This document shows positions 1 to 9,008 of a stretch of 64,000 nucleotides of DNA, one piece after another; the first letter of the stretch is position 1; every line of letters starts with the position of its first letter. A program made the translations under genes and the position numbers. Source of the DNA: Candidatus Gorgonimonas eunicellae (GTDB taxonomy: Bacteria; Pseudomonadota; Gammaproteobacteria; Pseudomonadales; Endozoicomonadaceae); assembly GCA_929200395.1 (NCBI GenBank), contig CAKMZJ010000001.1:50821-114820 (forward strand). The letters are read 5' to 3'. The notes under the pieces were generated by a model, which made no database searches, was not told the origin of the DNA, and was given only the letters and a program-made list of their open reading frames with translations.

Positions 1-234
1 TTTACATCAAATTTAAAAAAACCTGAATTAAAAGCAGAGGAAGCTACTTTTGATGTCTCAGGAAAAAGAGGTAAAGTAACACTAAATTTTAGCTATAAAG
101 ATGGCAATAAAGAAGTGGGCACAGGTCAAAAAACTATGATTTTATCTGGCTTAAGACCATATAGCCAAGATGATATAGATCAAATGATAGTAGAACATAA
201 AAAAAGAATTGTTAAATTTACGGAAAATAAATAA
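1..234 (+). CDS. C-terminus of an unidentified protein (partial, 5' end outside window)
   Basis: An open frame runs from base 1 to a TAA at 232-234 and encodes the last 77 residues of a protein that begins before the window. The visible part is hydrophilic, with a beta-rich stretch (VTLNFSYKDGNKEVGTG) followed by SGLRPYSQDDIDQM and a basic tail. There is no membrane segment and no motif I can assign to a family. It converges on the MaoC-like gene on the other strand, with a hairpin between them. Coding is supported by the uninterrupted frame and sensible amino-acid composition only. Confidence 0.6.
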   Translation, partial: FTSNLKKPELKAEEATFDVSGKRGKVTLNFSYKDGNKEVGTGQKTMILSGLRPYSQDDIDQMIVEHKKRIVKFTENK

Positions 235-249
235 ATATATACTTTCTTA

Positions 250-289
250 TTAAAAATGTAATAAAACCCGTTCCTTTAGGCACGGGTCT
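250..289 (-). terminator. Rho-independent terminator of the MaoC-like gene
   Basis: The arms ACCCGT (266-271) and ACGGGT (282-287) pair perfectly around a 10-nt loop. On the minus strand the stem is followed directly by a T-rich run (TTTTATTACATTTTT). It lies just past the stop codon of the minus-strand gene at 324-794 and is one of the few GC-rich stems in the window. Confidence 0.7.
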
Positions 290-323
290 GAATAATGTTA
301 GTAATTATTAATACGTTTTATCC

Positions 324-794
324 TTATAGGTTTATCTCAGGTAACGTATATTCATCAACTGTTATGCTTTCAGTGGCTGGCATTATTTCTGCTTTGCCTT
401 TAACTACTATTTTTTTATTTTGGTTTATAACCTCAGTAGAAACTGTAGCACGTTTTTTTTCCTGATCAATTTCAATTATTTTTAATTGAACGGTAACCGT
501 ATCTCCTATCTTTACAGGTCTAGTAAATTTCAACTCTTGACCTAAATATATTCCACCTGGGCCAGGAAGTTTTGTAGCTAATGCGCAAGATATTAAAGAC
601 GCTGTCCACATTCCATGCGCTATTCTAGTTTTAAACATGGTAGAAGATGCAAAGTTTTCATCTAAATGCACAGGATTGGTATCGCCTGATACTTTAGCAA
701 AAAGAATTAGGTCTTGCTCTGATAAAGTTCTAGTTAAGCTGTCGCAATCGCCAACCTGTAGCTGATCAAAAGGAATATTTTTTAGTTTCTTCAT
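324..794 (-). CDS. MaoC-like (R)-specific enoyl-CoA hydratase
   Basis: A 156-residue single hot-dog-fold protein of the MaoC/PhaJ type. Such enzymes hydrate trans-2-enoyl-CoA to (R)-3-hydroxyacyl-CoA in the cytoplasm. The hydratase-2 signature is visible as FAKVSGDTNPVHLDENFAS, with the catalytic pair at Asp38 and His43. The later GxxYLGQELKFTRPVKIGD region is the usual hot-dog beta strand. The length is normal for PhaJ. No polyhydroxyalkanoate synthase or beta-oxidation gene is nearby, so the substrate and pathway are unknown. It lies downstream of eno on the same strand with a gap of about 110 bases and ends at a hairpin terminator. A role in fatty-acid or PHA metabolism is inference. Confidence 0.85.
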   Translation of the reverse strand: MKKLKNIPFDQLQVGDCDSLTRTLSEQDLILFAKVSGDTNPVHLDENFASSTMFKTRIAHGMWTASLISCALATKLPGPGGIYLGQELKFTRPVKIGDTVTVQLKIIEIDQEKKRATVSTEVINQNKKIVVKGKAEIMPATESITVDEYTLPEINL

Positions 795-903
795 GGCTTT
801 AAAATAAATCTATATTTAATGTGATGATGCATGCCTTATAATTGAGGCTATACATTTATTAATTTGATGAAATATCCGTTAAATAAACAATAGGTACATT
901 TTT

Positions 904-2202
904 TTAATGTTTATTATAATTTATTGTTTTTAAACCTGAATATACCGCCTGGTTTGCAAGTTTCTCTTCTATTCGTAGTAACTGATTATATTTTGCAACT
1001 CTATCTGTACGGCAAAGAGATCCAGTTTTTATTTGTCCAGAGCCAACACCCACGGCTAAATCTGCTATAAAGGTATCTTCTGTTTCTCCAGACCTGTGGG
1101 AAATTACAGTAGCATATCCAGCATCTTTTGCAATATTTATTGTTTCTAAAGTTTCAGTTAATGTACCTATTTGGTTAAGCTTAATTAAAATAGCATTTGC
1201 AATATTGCTATCAACTGCCTTTTTCAAAATAGAAGGGTTAGTAACAAAAACATCATCTCCTACTAACTGTATATTTTTTCCTAATGTTTCTGTTTGATAT
1301 TTAAAACCATCCCAGTCAGACTCGTCTAGCCCATCTTCTATTGATATTATTGGGTATTTATTTGATAAAGCAGCTAGGTAATCAGAAAATTGATTAGATG
1401 TATATTTTTTTTGCTCACCCTTTAAAACATATTTTTTATCATGATAAAATTCTGAAGCTGCACAATCTAATGCTAAATGAACATCTTTACCTGGAGTGTA
1501 TCCTGCTTTTGTTATTGCCTCACAAATAATATTTAATGCTTGCTCGTTAGATTCTAAGTTAGGAGCAAATCCGCCTTCGTCACCTACTGCGGTATTTAGA
1601 TTTTTAGAGGCTAATATACTTTTTAATTTATGAAATACTTCAGCCCCTAATTGCAATGCTTGTGAAAATGTTTCTGCCCCTGTTGGGATTATCATAAACT
1701 CTTGTATATCAAGGTTATTGTCAGCATGTTCTCCACCATTTAAAATATTCATCATAGGAACAGGTAACAATAACTCTCCTCTGTTATTATTTAATCTGTG
1801 AATATAACTATAAAGATCCATTCTATTATCCGTTGCTGCTGCTCTTGCTGCTGCTAAAGAAACAGCAAGAATTGCATTAGCCCCAAAGTTATCTTTATTA
1901 GCTGTTCCATCTGCATCAATCATTAGAGTATCAATCTTTTTTTGATCGTTTACATCAATACCTTTTAATAGTTCAGCGATTTTAGTGTTAACAATATTTA
2001 CAGTATTTAATACCCCTTTGCCATTGAATCGGTTTTTATCGCCATCACGCAACTCCAATGCTTCTTTAGATCCTGTAGAAGCACCACTAGGTACAGAAGC
2101 TCTACCCGACGCTCCAGAAATAAGATGAACCTCAGCTTCTATTGTAGGATTTCCTCTTGAATCTAAAATCTCTCTCGCTGTAATGTTTGTTATAAATGAC
2201 AT
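904..2202 (-). CDS. eno: Enolase (phosphopyruvate hydratase)
   Basis: A full-length 432-residue enolase. It converts 2-phosphoglycerate to phosphoenolpyruvate in glycolysis and is also a degradosome component in gammaproteobacteria. All landmarks are present: the N-terminal [14 protein letters not shown] motif, GDEGGFAPN, the metal-binding [13 protein letters not shown], the conserved [10 protein letters not shown], the signature [14 protein letters not shown], and [10 protein letters not shown] near the C-terminus. The pyrG gene that commonly precedes eno in this class is not here. The upstream gene on this strand ends about 290 bases away, past a perfect inverted repeat at 2229-2253. There are no signs of decay. 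Confidence 0.98.
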   Translation of the reverse strand: MSFITNITAREILDSRGNPTIEAEVHLISGASGRASVPSGASTGSKEALELRDGDKNRFNGKGVLNTVNIVNTKIAELLKGIDVNDQKKIDTLMIDADGTANKDNFGANAILAVSLAAARAAATDNRMDLYSYIHRLNNNRGELLLPVPMMNILNGGEHADNNLDIQEFMIIPTGAETFSQALQLGAEVFHKLKSILASKNLNTAVGDEGGFAPNLESNEQALNIICEAITKAGYTPGKDVHLALDCAASEFYHDKKYVLKGEQKKYTSNQFSDYLAALSNKYPIISIEDGLDESDWDGFKYQTETLGKNIQLVGDDVFVTNPSILKKAVDSNIANAILIKLNQIGTLTETLETINIAKDAGYATVISHRSGETEDTFIADLAVGVGSGQIKTGSLCRTDRVAKYNQLLRIEEKLANQAVYSGLKTINYNKH

Positions 2203-2228
2203 AGTTTATCTCTTGCTTATGTAAGTAG

Positions 2229-2253
2229 ATATACCTTAAATTTAAAGGTATAT
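2229..2253. promoter_or_regulatory. Perfect 9-bp inverted repeat upstream of eno
   Basis: ATATACCTT (2229-2237) and AAGGTATAT (2245-2253) are exact reverse complements around a 7-nt loop, 27 bases before the enolase start codon. No T-run follows on the minus strand, so a terminator for the upstream gene is unlikely. An operator or leader hairpin is possible. In such AT-rich DNA chance cannot be excluded. Confidence 0.35.
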
Positions 2254-2491
2254 TAAAAAATATTTTATAATTAACGCAAATTATATATGAACAAAGTACT
2301 TTAAAGTAGTAAATTTAGCAAGATGATTTTTATATAGAATGTTTTATTTGTATAGCGACAGCTGAAACAGCTAAATCCTAAATTGGAGCTTTTAGGTTAG
2401 ACATAAAAATACTTGTTATGCCTAGTGTTAAAAATTATTCTTTATTTTATTGAATATTTTTTCATATTAATAATAAGTTAAACTATCAAGC

Positions 2492-3280
2492 TTATATACT
2501 ACCATACCAACCATACTTCAAAGCTACTGCTACTGAGCGTTTATTTCCTATACCGCTATAAATAAAATTATTAATATCGTAGATTTTTTTTACACTACCC
2601 AGATGAAATGGTAACTTTCCTTTGTAATATTGTTTTTTGTTAGTAATAAGTTCTAATAATGATTGCAGTAAGTCTATAGTTGAACCAATAAACATATTTT
2701 GATCGCTACGATAATTAGATACTGTCGGATCGACAATAATTTTAGTATCAAGAAAGTTGTGTTCAATAATTAAATAGCAATGCCAGACTAAAATTATTTC
2801 TTGATTTTTTGCCGGGTCATTTGAGTTTTTAAATACACAACAAGATAAAGATTCATCAATCCCGACTAACTTAATATTAAAGTCTTCCCCCAAAAATGCT
2901 TGGCTTTTAGGATCTGTACAATGCTCAAATAAAGTTGAGCTTACTATAGCACAATTTTCAGATAGATTTATATTCTTTTCTAGTATGCTTGCTCCAGATA
3001 ACATTACTTTTGTAGTTTCAGCTCCAAAAGAACCTTCATTGATTAAGTCAAGCTCCATTTCATCAATTATACTTATTTTATATTTTATATAGTCAATTAA
3101 ATCTTGTTTATTTATAAGTTTTTTTACTTGACGACATAGAATAGATTTATTATTTACTATATCGTTAATAGCTATAACTGGAATATCATAACCAACTTGT
3201 TTAGAGATTGCAGCTTCATTCTGCTTGCTCTCTAATAGATATAATCCCATGGCTGTACTACTTGCTAATATGGGTCGCAT
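2492..3280 (-). CDS. Unknown protein, possible papain/transglutaminase-fold enzyme
   Basis: A 262-residue soluble protein that I do not recognise as a family. Towards the middle it carries WHCYLIIEHN followed by KIIVDPT, with His167 and Asp184. That His-strand-Asp-Pro-Thr arrangement is typical of transglutaminase-like and papain-like folds. A cysteine that could complete a triad is Cys110, in SENCAIVSSTLFEHC. There is no signal peptide or membrane segment. It stands alone between galE and eno, on the same strand as both. The fold suggestion rests on this motif alone, so the protein could equally be an unrelated hypothetical. An effector role would fit the window but nothing here proves it. 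Confidence 0.6.
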   Translation of the reverse strand: MRPILASSTAMGLYLLESKQNEAAISKQVGYDIPVIAINDIVNNKSILCRQVKKLINKQDLIDYIKYKISIIDEMELDLINEGSFGAETTKVMLSGASILEKNINLSENCAIVSSTLFEHCTDPKSQAFLGEDFNIKLVGIDESLSCCVFKNSNDPAKNQEIILVWHCYLIIEHNFLDTKIIVDPTVSNYRSDQNMFIGSTIDLLQSLLELITNKKQYYKGKLPFHLGSVKKIYDINNFIYSGIGNKRSVAVALKYGWYGSI

Positions 3281-3410
3281 TTTTTACCTCAAAATAAAAT
3301 ATCTCTATTTGAATAACAATTATAGACATATCTTATTTAGAATAGTTCGATAACAATACAAATTAACCACAGTCGAGATGTTTATTAATACTCTTTAAGG
3401 CTTATTATTA

Positions 3411-4439
3411 TTAACTATACCCTGTTGGATTATTAACTTGCCATCTCCAGCTATCTACCATCATATCTTCTAATGTTTTTTCAGTCTGCCATATTAGTTC
3501 ATTATTAGCTTTAGTTGGGTCTGCGTAGCATTCTGCTACATCTCCCTTGCGTCTAGCAGTAATTTCATACGGAACTTTAATTTTATTTAATCGCTCAAAA
3601 GCATCGACTACTTGCAAAACACTATAACCTTTTCCAACCCCTAAATTCCAAGCATGAATACCTGCATTGCCTGCGTTCAAATATTCAAGAGCCTTAACAT
3701 GTGCTTTAACTAGATCAACCACATGGATATAATCGCGTACCCCTGTGCCATCTATTGTAGGATAGTCATTACCATAAACACTAAGTCGTTTTAATTTACC
3801 AAGAGCAACTTGAGAAACATAAGGTAATAAATTGTTAGGTATATCGCGTGGATCTTCTCCTATTAGACCTGAGCTATGCGCCCCTACAGGATTAAAGTAA
3901 CGCAACAGAGCAACATGCCATAATTTATCAACGCATATATCTTTGAGCATATCTTCTATTATTAACTTTGTTCTACCATATGGATTAGTTGCAGACCGAG
4001 GAAATGTCTCTTTTATTGGTAATTTTTCTGGTTTTCCATACACTGTAGCAGAGGAACTAAACACTATTTTTTTTACATTGCTCTCCTGCATAACTTGCAA
4101 TAAATGTATTGTCCCTATAATATTATTATTAAAATATTCTATAGGTTTATTTACAGACTGACCAACCGCTTTGAGGCCGGCAAAATGAATCACCGCCTCA
4201 AAGTTGTATTCACTAAAAATTTTCTTAAGAATCTTAACATCACAGATATCGCCATAAACAAACTTTAAAGATTTATTAGTGATTTTTTGCACACGATTTA
4301 AAGATTCCTGGCTGCTATTACATAGGTTATCAATAACAACGATATCATAACCAGCATTTAAAAACTCTATGCAAGCATGGCTACCAATATACCCAGCCCC
4401 GCCAGTAATTAACAAATGTGCCTTATCATAAGATCTCAT
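3411..4439 (-). CDS. galE: UDP-glucose 4-epimerase
   Basis: A 342-residue short-chain dehydrogenase-type epimerase interconverting UDP-glucose and UDP-galactose, supplying sugars for surface polysaccharide. The NAD-binding loop GGAGYIGSH is at residues 14-22. SSSATVYG supplies the catalytic Ser/Thr and the NPYGRTK motif supplies the YxxxK pair. The ALLRYFNPVGAH and GVRDYIHVVDL segments are characteristic of GalE. The length matches the family. It is followed by an 878-base gene-poor stretch. Neighbouring genes do not form a sugar operon, although a WecA-like transferase lies 1.5 kb away on the other strand. Confidence 0.96.
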   Translation of the reverse strand: MRSYDKAHLLITGGAGYIGSHACIEFLNAGYDIVVIDNLCNSSQESLNRVQKITNKSLKFVYGDICDVKILKKIFSEYNFEAVIHFAGLKAVGQSVNKPIEYFNNNIIGTIHLLQVMQESNVKKIVFSSSATVYGKPEKLPIKETFPRSATNPYGRTKLIIEDMLKDICVDKLWHVALLRYFNPVGAHSSGLIGEDPRDIPNNLLPYVSQVALGKLKRLSVYGNDYPTIDGTGVRDYIHVVDLVKAHVKALEYLNAGNAGIHAWNLGVGKGYSVLQVVDAFERLNKIKVPYEITARRKGDVAECYADPTKANNELIWQTEKTLEDMMVDSWRWQVNNPTGYS

Positions 4440-4700
4440 TTTGCAAGTCCTTAACTATAATTAAACTAATTTGTGATATACTTTTCTCTTATTGATACAT
4501 ATTATACTTTTATCTTGTTATTGTTACTATTTTAGTTATCACACTTTATACCTTAATCTTTTAGGTATCATAAATCTTAAAACATAAAAAAATATAATTA
4601 AAAACATAAAATTAAATGCAGATAACTATAATGGAAGTTTATACGCATCTACTTATAAGATGAATAAACTATTGAATTAAAATACATGGGCTCTAAATAA

Positions 4701-4785
4701 GATACACTTTTTACTTAATAATACGTCTTTTAAACAAGTAATTTTTGGTTTATTAAAAACTATCTTTAAGTAAAAGGTGTGTATA
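4701..4785. repeat. Short dispersed repeat, family B, copy 1
   Basis: About 85 bases bounded by imperfect inverted ends: TACACTTTTTACTT near 4703, and AAGTAAAAGGTGTGTA near 4768-4783. The core AAGTAATTTTTGGTTTATTAAA closely matches 14974-14995 beside the NEL gene, and the reverse complement of bases near 11125-11150. It has no coding capacity. It may be a miniature mobile element or a degenerate palindromic repeat. Confidence 0.5.
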
Positions 4786-5191
4786 CGCTCATAAAAAAAT
4801 AATATATTATTTGAGTAAATTTGTATGCCAGCAAAAAGAACTTTATTTAAAAATTTATCTTTTATTAAACTTACAAATACCCACTACATTTTACAAGGTA
4901 TAAAAAAATCTACAGACTATTGAGCATCACTCAACAATAAAATATTTTATTTATATGCATAGAATAATAATGTTAAAAATATTATTGATTTTTTATAATG
5001 CTATACTCAAACAAAAAACTATCTGAAGCTATTTTTTTTATAAATAAAATCAAGAGGACTTGTAACTTGCAATACACATTTATTCACAACAAAATACTTT
5101 ATCTTATATTGTTACATAAAAAAATACTTTGTATGTATACTTATAATTAACATGAAAAACACATTCTATCTATAATAGCTTAATTCATTTT

Positions 5192-5233
5192 AGTGTTGAC
5201 TTCTGGTTTTCCACCATTTTATAACTCAACACT
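5192..5233 (+). promoter_or_regulatory. Hairpin in the leader of the RRM gene
   Basis: AGTGTTGA (5192-5199) and TCAACACT (5226-5233) pair perfectly around a 26-nt loop, 84 bases before the RRM start codon. A leader structure would fit post-transcriptional or cold-type control of an RNA-binding protein, but this is inference. Confidence 0.35.
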
Positions 5234-5317
5234 ACTTATACTGTTTATGGCTATTTTCATACATTTAAACAAAAAACACAAAAAATGTTGTTTATTAAAT
5301 TTTAATAAGGAATAAAT

Positions 5318-5611
5318 ATGGCAAATAAAACACTATATATAGGTAACTTATCTTATAGAGCAGATGAACAAGATCTAGAAAGAGCCTTTGAAAACTTTGG
5401 AGAAATAGAAGATATAGCTCTAATGCGTGAACCAGTAACAGGAAAATCAAGGGGATTTGCTTTTGTTACTTTTGAAATAGATGATGCGCTAAAACCAGCC
5501 TTAGAAAAAATGGACGGTGAAATGATTTCAGGTAGAGCAATTAGAGTTAGGTTAGCTCATGAGAAAAAAGCTAATAATAAAAGAAATAACTTAAGAAGAC
5601 ATTATAATTAA
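5318..5611 (+). CDS. RRM-domain RNA-binding protein
   Basis: A 97-residue protein made of one RNA recognition motif and a short basic tail. RNP2 reads LYIGNL (residues 6-11) and RNP1 reads KSRGFAFVTF (about residues 43-52), with the aromatic residues that stack on RNA retained. Single-RRM proteins of this type occur in many proteobacteria and cyanobacteria, where several respond to cold. The start is supported by AAGGAA a few bases upstream. The tail KKANNKRNNLRRHYN is basic and likely contacts RNA. The gene stands alone behind a long leader containing a perfect hairpin. The RNA target is unknown. Confidence 0.9.
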   Translation: MANKTLYIGNLSYRADEQDLERAFENFGEIEDIALMREPVTGKSRGFAFVTFEIDDALKPALEKMDGEMISGRAIRVRLAHEKKANNKRNNLRRHYN

Positions 5612-5971
5612 TCTACTCTATTTATTATAACCTTTAATTAAATTAACGTGGGCTAAACATACTTAACATTTTATCTAAAAACTAAATATCAATGGTACTT
5701 TATTTACAAGACCACAAATTTAATGATGAGTTCAAAAGTAAAACACCATTTTCTATGAGTTTTAACATAAATTTATTATTTAGCCTACGTTAAATTATCA
5801 TACATACACATTATATACTTCTTTTCAGCACCAAATAAAAATATTATCTTAATATACACATTTTTAAATATATATTAATTTTTAGTTGACTATTGTATTT
5901 TAAGTATAAAAGAAGTATACCTTATAAATACATAATATATTTTATATGCACAAAGATAATATTTTGATGTT
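5612..5971. other. AT-rich intergenic region
   Basis: 360 bases between the RRM gene and the WecA-like gene. I see no gene, RNA or clear terminator. The last 90 bases are almost purely A+T and probably hold the promoter of the wecA-like/murJ pair, but no consensus site stands out. Confidence 0.5.
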
Positions 5972-7108
5972 ATGAGCATGAAGTATATATATTTATTTAT
6001 ATCATCATTTGTAATAATGTTTTTCTTGATAAAAGCAACTTACCCTATTGCAAAAAGATGGGGGTTTGTTGATCTAGCTCGCAATCATAAAAAACACGAA
6101 GGTGAAATACCTATCACAGGTGGGATATCTTTATATTTAACAACTACGATATTGCTAATATTTTGGTGTAAAATAGACAGCGAATACCTAGTATTATTAA
6201 TTGAAACTGGGGTATTAGCAATAACAGGGTTAATAGATGATAAATACGGTTTAAGTGTTAAACTAAGATTTATAATAGAAATTATAATTGCTAGCATTAT
6301 GATTTTTTATACTAAAATTTTTATTATTAATTTAGGTGATTTATTATATATTGGAAATATCTATTTAGATTCAATATTTGCATATATATTTACTATTATA
6401 ATAGTAGTAGCTATTATTAATTCAATAAATATGATTGACGGTATACATGGATTAGCAGCCTCATTGGCGATATGTTCTTTTTGTGGTTGTGCTAGTATAA
6501 TAAATAATTTTGACAGAGTAAATGTAGTAATATCAGTATATTGCGGTGGCTTACTATCGTTTCTGTTATTTAATTTACAAGTAAAAAAAATTTTTTGTCG
6601 TGTGTTTTTAGGTGACTGCGGCTCTATGATTATAGGCTTTTTATTGTGCTGGGTAGTTATTTTAGCTACTCAACCTAATTCTGTTAACTATATTAATTTT
6701 GAACCCATAACAGCTTTATTTATTTTAGGTTTACCAATTATTGATATGGTATCTACCATACTAAAAAGAATAACATCAAAAAGAAATCCATTAAAATCTG
6801 ATAGAAGTCATATACATCACATAATTATAAATTATGGCTTTTCACAAGAAAAATCTCTTTTAATATTAGTATTGTTACAATGTTGTTTTGTATGTACAGG
6901 CATATTATTACATGCATTTAACTGTGCTTCATACCTACAGTTTTGCGTTTATTTACTTGTTTTTATTCTTTATAATATTGACTCTTATAGTAATTTTAAT
7001 AAAATAAAAACTATTAGTGATAATTTAATTGCCTTATATTATAAATATAAATTAATTTTAACCCCTTTATATACCTTTTATTTGAAAATTCGTAATTTTA
7101 GAGCCTAA
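5972..7108 (+). CDS. WecA-like undecaprenyl-phosphate N-acetylhexosamine-1-phosphate transferase
   Basis: A 378-residue polytopic membrane enzyme of the MraY/WecA family (glycosyltransferase family 4). It transfers a sugar-1-phosphate from a UDP-sugar to undecaprenyl phosphate at the inner membrane, starting O-antigen or other surface glycan synthesis. Visible motifs are the NSINMIDGIHGLA loop with its Asp pair, VFLGDCGSMIIGF, and the WecA-type SHIHHIII histidine motif. About ten hydrophobic helices cover the chain. MurJ follows 53 bases later on the same strand, so the two are probably co-transcribed and both serve the lipid-linked envelope cycle. WecA or a WbpL/Rfe-type relative cannot be told apart here, so no symbol is given. 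Confidence 0.88.
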   Translation: MSMKYIYLFISSFVIMFFLIKATYPIAKRWGFVDLARNHKKHEGEIPITGGISLYLTTTILLIFWCKIDSEYLVLLIETGVLAITGLIDDKYGLSVKLRFIIEIIIASIMIFYTKIFIINLGDLLYIGNIYLDSIFAYIFTIIIVVAIINSINMIDGIHGLAASLAICSFCGCASIINNFDRVNVVISVYCGGLLSFLLFNLQVKKIFCRVFLGDCGSMIIGFLLCWVVILATQPNSVNYINFEPITALFILGLPIIDMVSTILKRITSKRNPLKSDRSHIHHIIINYGFSQEKSLLILVLLQCCFVCTGILLHAFNCASYLQFCVYLLVFILYNIDSYSNFNKIKTISDNLIALYYKYKLILTPLYTFYLKIRNFRA

Positions 7109-7161
7109 AAGCTTAATTTTTAGTAAATATTTTTATTTTAATAAATTATTGTCGTATTAAT

Positions 7162-8682
7162 ATGTATTCAAAACCACAGTCTTTTTTAAGATCATTGTTT
7201 TCATCTGTAATTTGGAAATCTTTAGGAGTTTTTTTAAGCTTTTTTAAACATATTGTTATTGCTTCAACTTTTGGACTAGGATTACAAACTGATCTATTTT
7301 ATATGTGCTCGTCTTTAGTGGGTATTTTAGTAGGTTCTTGGGCGGCTGTTATTGAAATATCTATAATACCTACTTTGGTAAAAGAAAAATCTAAAGCAAA
7401 TTCATGTTATCAAAAAGATTTTTCTAGTATTTTTGTGATTGTAGCTTTGTTTTCTTTAATTCTAACTATCACGGTCTATCTTAGTCGCTATAAAATATCT
7501 CACTTGCTTTCTGGATTAAATGATGAAAAAATCAACCTTCTAGCGCATTGTATCTTTTATTATATTCCAATTATCTTACTCACTTTGCCAATGGCAACTA
7601 TTAGCTCATTTTTGCGCGCCCATAGAGATTTTTCAGCTATTAATCATTCTATGTTTATAACAGCTGTTTTAACTTTATTAATTTTTATTCTATATCATTC
7701 TCAGCCTTATGTGCTAATTTGGTCATATAATATTAGCTTTATAATTGGTTTTTTTTACTTGTTTTGGCAATTTAGAAAGTATCAAATAACCTATACTAAA
7801 CAGATTTCAGCTTCTCTCTTTAAAAAATATTTTTATAAAACTCCAGGAGTGTTTATATTACAAAGCTTCAGCTATATAAATGGGTTTGCAGATAGAATAT
7901 TTGCTTCTTATTTAACTGAGGGTTGTCTATCTGCTTTAAGTTATGCTTTTACTATCATTATGACGTTTCCTGCTGTATTAAATATATCTCTAGGGCTATT
8001 TACAGTAACTGCTGAGCAAAAAAACATTAATGATGCTTGGAAACAAATAGAAAAAGTTATTGCGCTAGCTACCTATTATTCTGTTGCTACTATAACTTTT
8101 CTGTATTTTGCTCGTATTCCATTAGTAGAGTTTTTATTAAAACGAGGTATGTTTTCAGCAAGTAACTGCAAAATGGTCGCTGATGCCCTAATTTATTTTT
8201 CTCCATGTTTATTAGCAACTATTATTATTGGTGCAATTGATTGCTTTTTAGTAGTGCAAGATCGAATATATTTAATAGTAGCGAGAACAATAATGGCAAC
8301 TTTATGCAATATAACACTTAATTATACATTTATTTTTATATTTGACTTAGGATTACTAGGTATTGCATTAGCAACTAGTATCAGTTCTTGGCTCTTAGTT
8401 GTGATTTCTATTTTTTCACTGAAAAAAATTAATATTAAAGTTAGCTTATATAAAATGGCTGCTTGGTTATTGTGGGTCTTATGTTTTTGCTTGGTGGGCT
8501 GTCTTGTATTTAATAAATACCTTATTCTTATATCAAATAATTTCTTTACTATATGCTTATATGCAAGTATTGTTGCAATATTTGCAATACTCGCTGGAAT
8601 CTTATATCCAGGGGAAGAAGGTCATCTAGTAAAAAAAAATATTGCTCGTATATTAATAGTAACTAAAATAATAAAAAACTAA
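7162..8682 (+). CDS. murJ: Lipid II flippase MurJ
   Basis: A 506-residue integral membrane protein of the MurJ/MviN family, which moves lipid II across the inner membrane for peptidoglycan synthesis. The N-terminus has the conserved signature around residues 15-60 (SSVIWKSLGVFLSFFKHIVIASTFG, then TDLFY). About 14 hydrophobic segments follow, the usual count and length. PMATISSFLRAHRDFSA is the conserved cytoplasmic loop. It lies 53 bases behind the WecA-like gene. The gene is intact. Its usual neighbour rpsT or ribF is not present. Confidence 0.93.
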   Translation: MYSKPQSFLRSLFSSVIWKSLGVFLSFFKHIVIASTFGLGLQTDLFYMCSSLVGILVGSWAAVIEISIIPTLVKEKSKANSCYQKDFSSIFVIVALFSLILTITVYLSRYKISHLLSGLNDEKINLLAHCIFYYIPIILLTLPMATISSFLRAHRDFSAINHSMFITAVLTLLIFILYHSQPYVLIWSYNISFIIGFFYLFWQFRKYQITYTKQISASLFKKYFYKTPGVFILQSFSYINGFADRIFASYLTEGCLSALSYAFTIIMTFPAVLNISLGLFTVTAEQKNINDAWKQIEKVIALATYYSVATITFLYFARIPLVEFLLKRGMFSASNCKMVADALIYFSPCLLATIIIGAIDCFLVVQDRIYLIVARTIMATLCNITLNYTFIFIFDLGLLGIALATSISSWLLVVISIFSLKKINIKVSLYKMAAWLLWVLCFCLVGCLVFNKYLILISNNFFTICLYASIVAIFAILAGILYPGEEGHLVKKNIARILIVTKIIKN

Positions 8683-9008
8683 GGTTTTGTAAGGAAAAAT
8701 CAAACTATTAAGTTATCTTTTAGCTTTTATATGCTTTCAAGTAGAAAATATACTAGTAAAAGATTACTATACTAAAGTAAACTTTTTATTATTTTATGTC
8801 GATTGTTTCAATTAAAGGTTTGATATATACGCTTCGTAGATGAAGACACAGTATTCAGAAAGAAGTCCTTAACTATTAATATAAGTGCTAGTTTGACAAG
8901 CTAAGTCGTGATAAATTATGCAAGTGTTGATAATATTTAATAGTTCGAACCGCTGAATAATATATGTAAACTTCAAGTAAAAAGTGTATATTTTTTATAT
9001 AAACAAAT
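8683..9008. other. Intergenic region upstream of fimV
   Basis: 326 bases without a gene. Near 8986-8997, AAGTAAAAAGTGTATA resembles the end of repeat family B, and TATATACGCTTC near 8823 may be the opposite end of a decayed copy. No clear terminator for murJ was seen. Confidence 0.4.

Larger units (their letters stand above)
4440..5317. other. Gene-poor region between galE and the RRM gene
   Basis: No convincing gene lies in these 878 bases. They contain a degenerate repeat copy (4701-4785) with imperfect inverted ends and a hairpin at 5192-5233 in the probable leader of the RRM gene. A 32-codon frame starting near 4824 is too short and too weakly supported to call. Confidence 0.6.

Noticed and set aside
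4824..4922. Short frame MPAKRTLFKNL... in the galE-RRM spacer
   Set aside because: Only 32 codons, weak ribosome site and no recognised motif; not enough support for a gene.
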